From Taibaiella chishuiensis (lineage in GTDB: Bacteria; Bacteroidota; Bacteroidia; Chitinophagales; Chitinophagaceae): a stretch of DNA of 64,000 nucleotides. The DNA is taken from assembly GCF_003014535.1 (NCBI RefSeq), contig NZ_PYGD01000002.1:578808-642807 (forward strand), read 5' to 3'. A program made the translations under genes and the position numbers. Every line of letters starts with the position of its first letter. Within the stretch, counting starts at the first letter, position 1. Below are positions 60,596 to 64,000 of the stretch, piece by piece. The notes under the pieces were generated by a model, which saw nothing but the letters and a program-made list of their open reading frames with translations, made no database searches and was not told the DNA's origin.

Positions 60596-61429
60596 TCAGA
60601 TCAGGTGAATGAGCCCCGAATCAACCGGGGTCAGTTGATTAAAATAAACGGTGGGATTGGTGCCGGTTATCTTCCGGAAATCCTTGCTGAAATGAGCTTG
60701 ATCCGTATAGCCCAGGGCACAGAGGATATCGACATAAGATGTTCTAGAGCGTTCATAAACCTTACAGAACTCTTTTACACGTACAATACCCGCATACTTT
60801 TTAGGTCCGATCCCTACAAATTCTGTAAACTTCCTCCTGAAATTCCGTTCGCTCATCAAACATGTCCTCGCAAGCAGGGATACATCCACATCGCCCTTAC
60901 GGCCATGCACCTGGTGTACGGCATATAATACGCGTTCAAAGTTATCGGGTTCTTTGTTCTCTTTCAGATGCGGTAGCAGGAAGCGCTCCAGCATTTCATG
61001 CCGGTCTTTTTCTGCGGGCACTGCAATAAGCTTTTCCGGCAAAGTATAAATAGAAGGGCCAAATACATCAGCGCCATCGATCGTACTTGCTTTAAACTGT
61101 TCCAATACATCGTTTACAAAAAGATGGGCCGCTCCGGGTTGTAATACCGCACCAACAAGATATACCGCACCTTCATATTTCAGGAAGCTCCTGTCGGGAT
61201 ATAAACCTGTGAGTGCGATCAGCGGCATAGGTTGAAAATGATACCCGTCCCGCGAAAGTTCGACGTGCCCACCTAAGTTAAACACAAGATCCAGGGTGCC
61301 GTCGGGCAGGCGCCGCTGTACCTGTTGGGTATGATTGACGGGAAAATCGAGATACCCATTTGCCCTTATCGTATAGAAGAACTGTACGTATTGCCTGAGA
61401 TAAGCCGGGTATGTCTTTACAATGTTCAT
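60596..61429 (-). CDS. AraC-family transcriptional regulator
   Basis: A 277-residue regulator. N-terminal residues 1-150 match the DUF6597-type ligand-binding domain (RRLPDGTLDLVFNLGG, LTGLYPDRSF); the C-terminal HTH_18 domain (about 170-265) has LARTCLMSERNFRRKFTEFV and LCALGYTDQAHFSKDFRKITG. No effector is predicted. It is convergent with the SDR operon and divergent from the second S41 protease, whose regulation it could influence. Confidence 0.9.
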   Translation of the reverse strand: MNIVKTYPAYLRQYVQFFYTIRANGYLDFPVNHTQQVQRRLPDGTLDLVFNLGGHVELSRDGYHFQPMPLIALTGLYPDRSFLKYEGAVYLVGAVLQPGAAHLFVNDVLEQFKASTIDGADVFGPSIYTLPEKLIAVPAEKDRHEMLERFLLPHLKENKEPDNFERVLYAVHQVHGRKGDVDVSLLARTCLMSERNFRRKFTEFVGIGPKKYAGIVRVKEFCKVYERSRTSYVDILCALGYTDQAHFSKDFRKITGTNPTVYFNQLTPVDSGLIHLI

Positions 61430-61507
61430 CGCTATAATGGCCGTTTTTTACAACCCCGCACCCCGGCTTTTCCGTAGTATTGTAATTGTAAAGCTAAATT
61501 AGTGGTT

Positions 61508-62833
61508 ATGCACCTTTATTCAAAATCGAAAAAATGGTCCGGCATCTTCCTCCTTGCCTTCTTCCCGGCCATGGCATTCGCACAACAACCCATAACACCG
61601 CTTACCGAAGCGGAAAAACAACAGGTCGTTGATTCTGTAGTTAAACGACTCGACCAAATGTATATTTACCCCGAGGTAGCCAAAAAGATGATCAGCCTGG
61701 TAGTAGCCAATGTAAAAAAAGGGAAGTACGCCGCTATCCAGGATCCTATTCAGTTTTCAGATCGGCTTACGGCAGACCTGGTATCCGTATCGCAGGACAA
61801 ACACCTGGGCATCTCGTTCGACCCGGAGTGGGTACAGCAAAGTAAAACCGTACGCACAGCCAAAGACAGCCTGGAGCTGGAGCATAAAGAGTTCCCAAAT
61901 GCCCGGCAAGACAATTTCGGCTTTAAGGAAGTCAGCATCCTGGATGGTAATATCGGCTACCTGAACCTAACCAAGTTTTACAACCCTGCCCAGGGCGGCG
62001 AAGCGGCCACGGCAGCCATGAGTTTCCTTGCTAATGCCGATGCCCTGATTATCGACCTGCGGCAGAATGGCGGCGGGTATGGGCAAATGGTACAGCTGTT
62101 AGCCAGCTATTTCTTTAACGAAACGCCAGTTCTTTTAGTGGAACAATATTCAAGGGAGGACCAGCAAACCACGCAGGATTGGACCCTGCCCTACGTATCA
62201 GGCAAGCGCCGGCCCGACATCGACCTGTACCTGCTTACGAGTGCCACTACCTTCTCGGCCGCTGAAAGCTTTGCCTACAGCCTGAAGAACAGGAAACGGG
62301 CTATCCTGATCGGCGAGACAACAGGAGGCGGGGCCCACCCCGTCAACCGCAAAGTACTGTCTGACCGCTTCACCATATTCCTTCCCTACGGAAGATCTAT
62401 TGACCCTATTACCAAAACCGATTGGGAGCAGAAAGGGGTTACACCCGATATCGCCGTGCCGGCTAAGGATGCATTACTGAGGGCGCAAATCACTGCCCTC
62501 AGGAAAATGGTCGCTGCTCACCCCGGAACGATCTCTACCCAATGGGCCCTTGCCGACCTGGAAGCACAGCAACTCCCGGTTACACTGACTCCCGAGGCGC
62601 TGCAGGCCTATGCAGGCACCTATGAGGAACGCATACTGACTGTTGAAAACGGACAACTGTATTATCAAAAGACCGGCAGATCTAAATTCCGGCTGGAGCC
62701 CCTGTCGCCTGATTTTTTCAAAATAGAAGAACTGCCCTATATGCGTATAAAAATCGAAAGGCAAAACGGTATCATTACCGGCTGCACCCGGATGTACGAC
62801 GACGGTACCCGTTTTACGGATATTAAAAAATAG
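61508..62833 (+). CDS. Secreted S41-family protease
   Basis: A 441-residue protein with signal peptide (about 1-26, AFAQ). The S41 layout is typical: an N-terminal helical part (AEKQQVVDSVVKRLDQMYIY), LIIDLRQNGGGYGQMVQLLA and the catalytic segment TSATTFSAAESFAYSLKNRK with Ser of TFSAAE as nucleophile, then ILIGETTGGGAHPVN. A C-terminal beta-domain (about 365-441) is an added module. More canonical than the paralog at 56639. Start at ATG 61508 preferred to GTG 61502. Confidence 0.9.
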   Translation: MHLYSKSKKWSGIFLLAFFPAMAFAQQPITPLTEAEKQQVVDSVVKRLDQMYIYPEVAKKMISLVVANVKKGKYAAIQDPIQFSDRLTADLVSVSQDKHLGISFDPEWVQQSKTVRTAKDSLELEHKEFPNARQDNFGFKEVSILDGNIGYLNLTKFYNPAQGGEAATAAMSFLANADALIIDLRQNGGGYGQMVQLLASYFFNETPVLLVEQYSREDQQTTQDWTLPYVSGKRRPDIDLYLLTSATTFSAAESFAYSLKNRKRAILIGETTGGGAHPVNRKVLSDRFTIFLPYGRSIDPITKTDWEQKGVTPDIAVPAKDALLRAQITALRKMVAAHPGTISTQWALADLEAQQLPVTLTPEALQAYAGTYEERILTVENGQLYYQKTGRSKFRLEPLSPDFFKIEELPYMRIKIERQNGIITGCTRMYDDGTRFTDIKK

Positions 62834-63136
62834 TTGTTTATTGCTGTAGTGGGAAAATTATTTGCGCGACATCATTCGGTTACCTCATTCAAAACCAAAT
62901 GTATTATGGAACAATTAATAAATTCAAATCCCTGGTTGATACCTGAAGACCAGGTTATCGCCGGGTTACTCGGGCGTACAATCCAGGAGTAAGTGCCCCG
63001 ATCCCTAAACAGCATATTACTTTACAGATTTAGTTTTGGGTCTGAAATCCTAGAGCCTGAAAAGAAGAAATTTCATCGCTACTGTTGTTTAAAACCTGTT
63101 TTTCCCATTCCATCTATTCTTCTGGACGCTAATTAA
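62834..63136. other. Right-end intergenic region with a short reading frame
   Basis: Only a 28-residue frame at 62906-62992 (MEQLINSNPWLIPEDQVIAG...) is seen. It could be the start of a damaged gene; no stronger feature is found. Confidence 0.4.
62906..62992 (+). other. Short reading frame of uncertain meaning
   Basis: A 28-codon frame beginning with ATG and ending TAA. The composition is protein-like but it is too short and has no recognised family or ribosome binding site. Confidence 0.2.
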
Positions 63137-63724
63137 AGGGAGCAGTTTGAATACTTTGTGGAAACCTGCGAAAGCCACGTCTTTATCAAATTCTGTCAAG
63201 AAAGTAATATTGAAGTTTACCAAACTATCTTTGAGGATCATTCTGCAAAATCGTTCAATAGACCTGAGTGGATCAAAGTGCTGAAAAGGCTCAATCAAAA
63301 AAACCGATAGGCCGAATTATATTCTAATCACCAGATGGGACCGTTTCTGTAGAAACGCTGGTGATGCCTACTACATGATAGCTACGTTGAAAAAACTAAA
63401 TGTAGAAGTACAAGCAATTGAGCAACCACTTCACCTTTCTGTTTCCGAAAACAAAATGATACTAGCTTTGTACCTCGCAACATCGGAAGTGGAGAACGAT
63501 AGGAGGGCCCTTAATATCAAACAAGGCATACATAAGGCCAAACAGGAGGGAAGATGGACGAGTCATGCCCCTAAGGGTTATGTCAAAAAATATCGCCCTT
63601 AGGAGAGAAGGTCATAGCCCCATACGAGCCTGAAGCAGAAATCATCCGAAAAGCATTTTTTTTGCTTTCTCGTGAAACTGAAAGTATCCGTGCTGTACAT
63701 AAATCAGGGTTCGAGTTGGCATAA
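63137..63724 (+). pseudogene. Serine recombinase (resolvase) remnant with frameshifts
   Basis: Reading across frames gives IEVYQTIFEDHSAKSFNRPE, then PNYILITRWDRFCRNAGDAY, EQPLHLSVSENKMILALYLA, SEVENDRRALNIKQGIHKAK and EKVIAPYEPEAEIIRKAFFL, all characteristic of Bacteroidota large serine recombinases. The catalytic N-terminus (RVSTxxQ with the active Ser) and most of the C-terminal half are missing. Two frameshifts lie in A-runs at 63297-63303 and 63585-63590; removing one A in the first restores the frame. It is a decayed mobile-element gene. Confidence 0.75.
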
Positions 63725-64000
63725 TCCGGATCAAGTGGAATATCTGGGGGGTATACTTACCCTGATATTTTTTATTTTTCTTTGTCTTGATACAAAGAAG
63801 CAAAAATCAAGACTGTAGAAAAAGTGCTAAAAATGCCTTGTACGCCTAAAAGAAATAAGTCCGGGCAGTAGAAAAAATGGACGAAGGAATGACGAACGAA
63901 CTAAGGTACAGGGCCAGACTGTGGGAACTGTATTTCTTTCTATACGGCGTCCTGCAGCATTTATTCGCTGTGTTTTTATTTTCTTATTGGTGCTCATGAG
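63725..64000. other. Right edge, intergenic with a repeat
   Basis: AT-rich sequence without a supported gene; carries the palindromic repeat at 63784-63813. Confidence 0.4.
63784..63813. repeat. GTCTTGAT...ATCAAGAC palindromic repeat
   Basis: Eight-base arms (63784-63791 and 63806-63813) flank ACAAAGAAGCAAAA. I recall similar TTGTCTTGA...CAAAAA...TCAAGAC elements as frequent in Bacteroidota genomes; copy number here cannot be tested. Confidence 0.55.

Noticed and set aside
1..64000. tRNA, rRNA or tmRNA genes
   Set aside because: No cloverleaf or conserved rRNA segment was recognised on either strand by eye; a covariance search would be needed to exclude small ones.

Overview
The window is chromosomal DNA from a member of the Bacteroidota, most likely a Chitinophagaceae-type soil or water bacterium; the species cannot be named from sequence alone. 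The evidence is nine secreted proteins with type IX secretion (T9SS) C-terminal sorting domains (seven type A, two gliding-motility type B), a PorP/SprF outer-membrane protein, a TonB receptor with a carboxypeptidase-like N-domain, DUF4331 and DUF983 proteins, hybrid propeller/Y_Y_Y and TPR sensor kinases, and Bacteroidota-style promoters (TTG, about 20 bases, TAnnTTTG). No rRNA, tRNA or CRISPR array was recognised.

Layout. 1-7.3 kb: four T9SS cargo proteins (an SGNH-hydrolase-like protein, a beta-propeller protein and two others) separated by clear hairpin terminators. 7.6-11.7 kb: an orphan class I lanthipeptide-like precursor downstream of an overlapping LytTR regulator/propeller histidine kinase pair. 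12-17.7 kb: a WYL regulator with RidA and YdeI-family genes, a lipoprotein, an SseB-family protein and a MORN-repeat/alpha-beta hydrolase fusion. 18.2-26.4 kb: a C10 (streptopain-like) protease, then a LuxR regulator, a TPR kinase, two small proteins and a T9SS type B surface protein in one direction. 26.5-32 kb: DUF1275, YjdM, a repeat-rich intergenic block, an XRE regulator, then two H-protein-like (GcvH fold) genes around a methyltransferase, divergent from a Crp-type regulator, then DUF983 and TlpA-like genes. 32.3-42.2 kb: PorP/SprF, then a five-gene run (two DUF4331 proteins, TPR lipoprotein, HupE/UreJ-like membrane protein, TonB receptor) that looks like one uptake or metal-handling system.

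42.2-47.7 kb is the most unusual part. A MerR/B12-binding regulator of the CarH/LitR type faces a divergent phytoene-synthase-like gene and a degenerate ECF-sigma-like gene, with two copies of an inverted-repeat operator between them. It resembles a light-responsive carotenoid locus that has lost its desaturase and much of its catalytic sequence. Next to it, on the minus strand, is a grasp-with-spasm RiPP cluster: precursor, ATP-grasp ligase, an unrecognised 59-residue protein and a SPASM-domain maturase, the last three coupled by ATGA overlaps.

48-64 kb: a lipoprotein, a GNAT acetyltransferase, a two-gene T9SS cargo operon, a TPR kinase/LuxR pair, an AT-rich S41 protease, an HxlR regulator divergent from SDR and NTF2-like genes, an AraC regulator, a second S41 protease and, at the right edge, a frameshifted serine-recombinase remnant with a palindromic repeat. 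Three complete two-component systems sit beside secreted or surface proteins, which suggests environmental control of the secretome, but no direct regulatory link can be proved from sequence.
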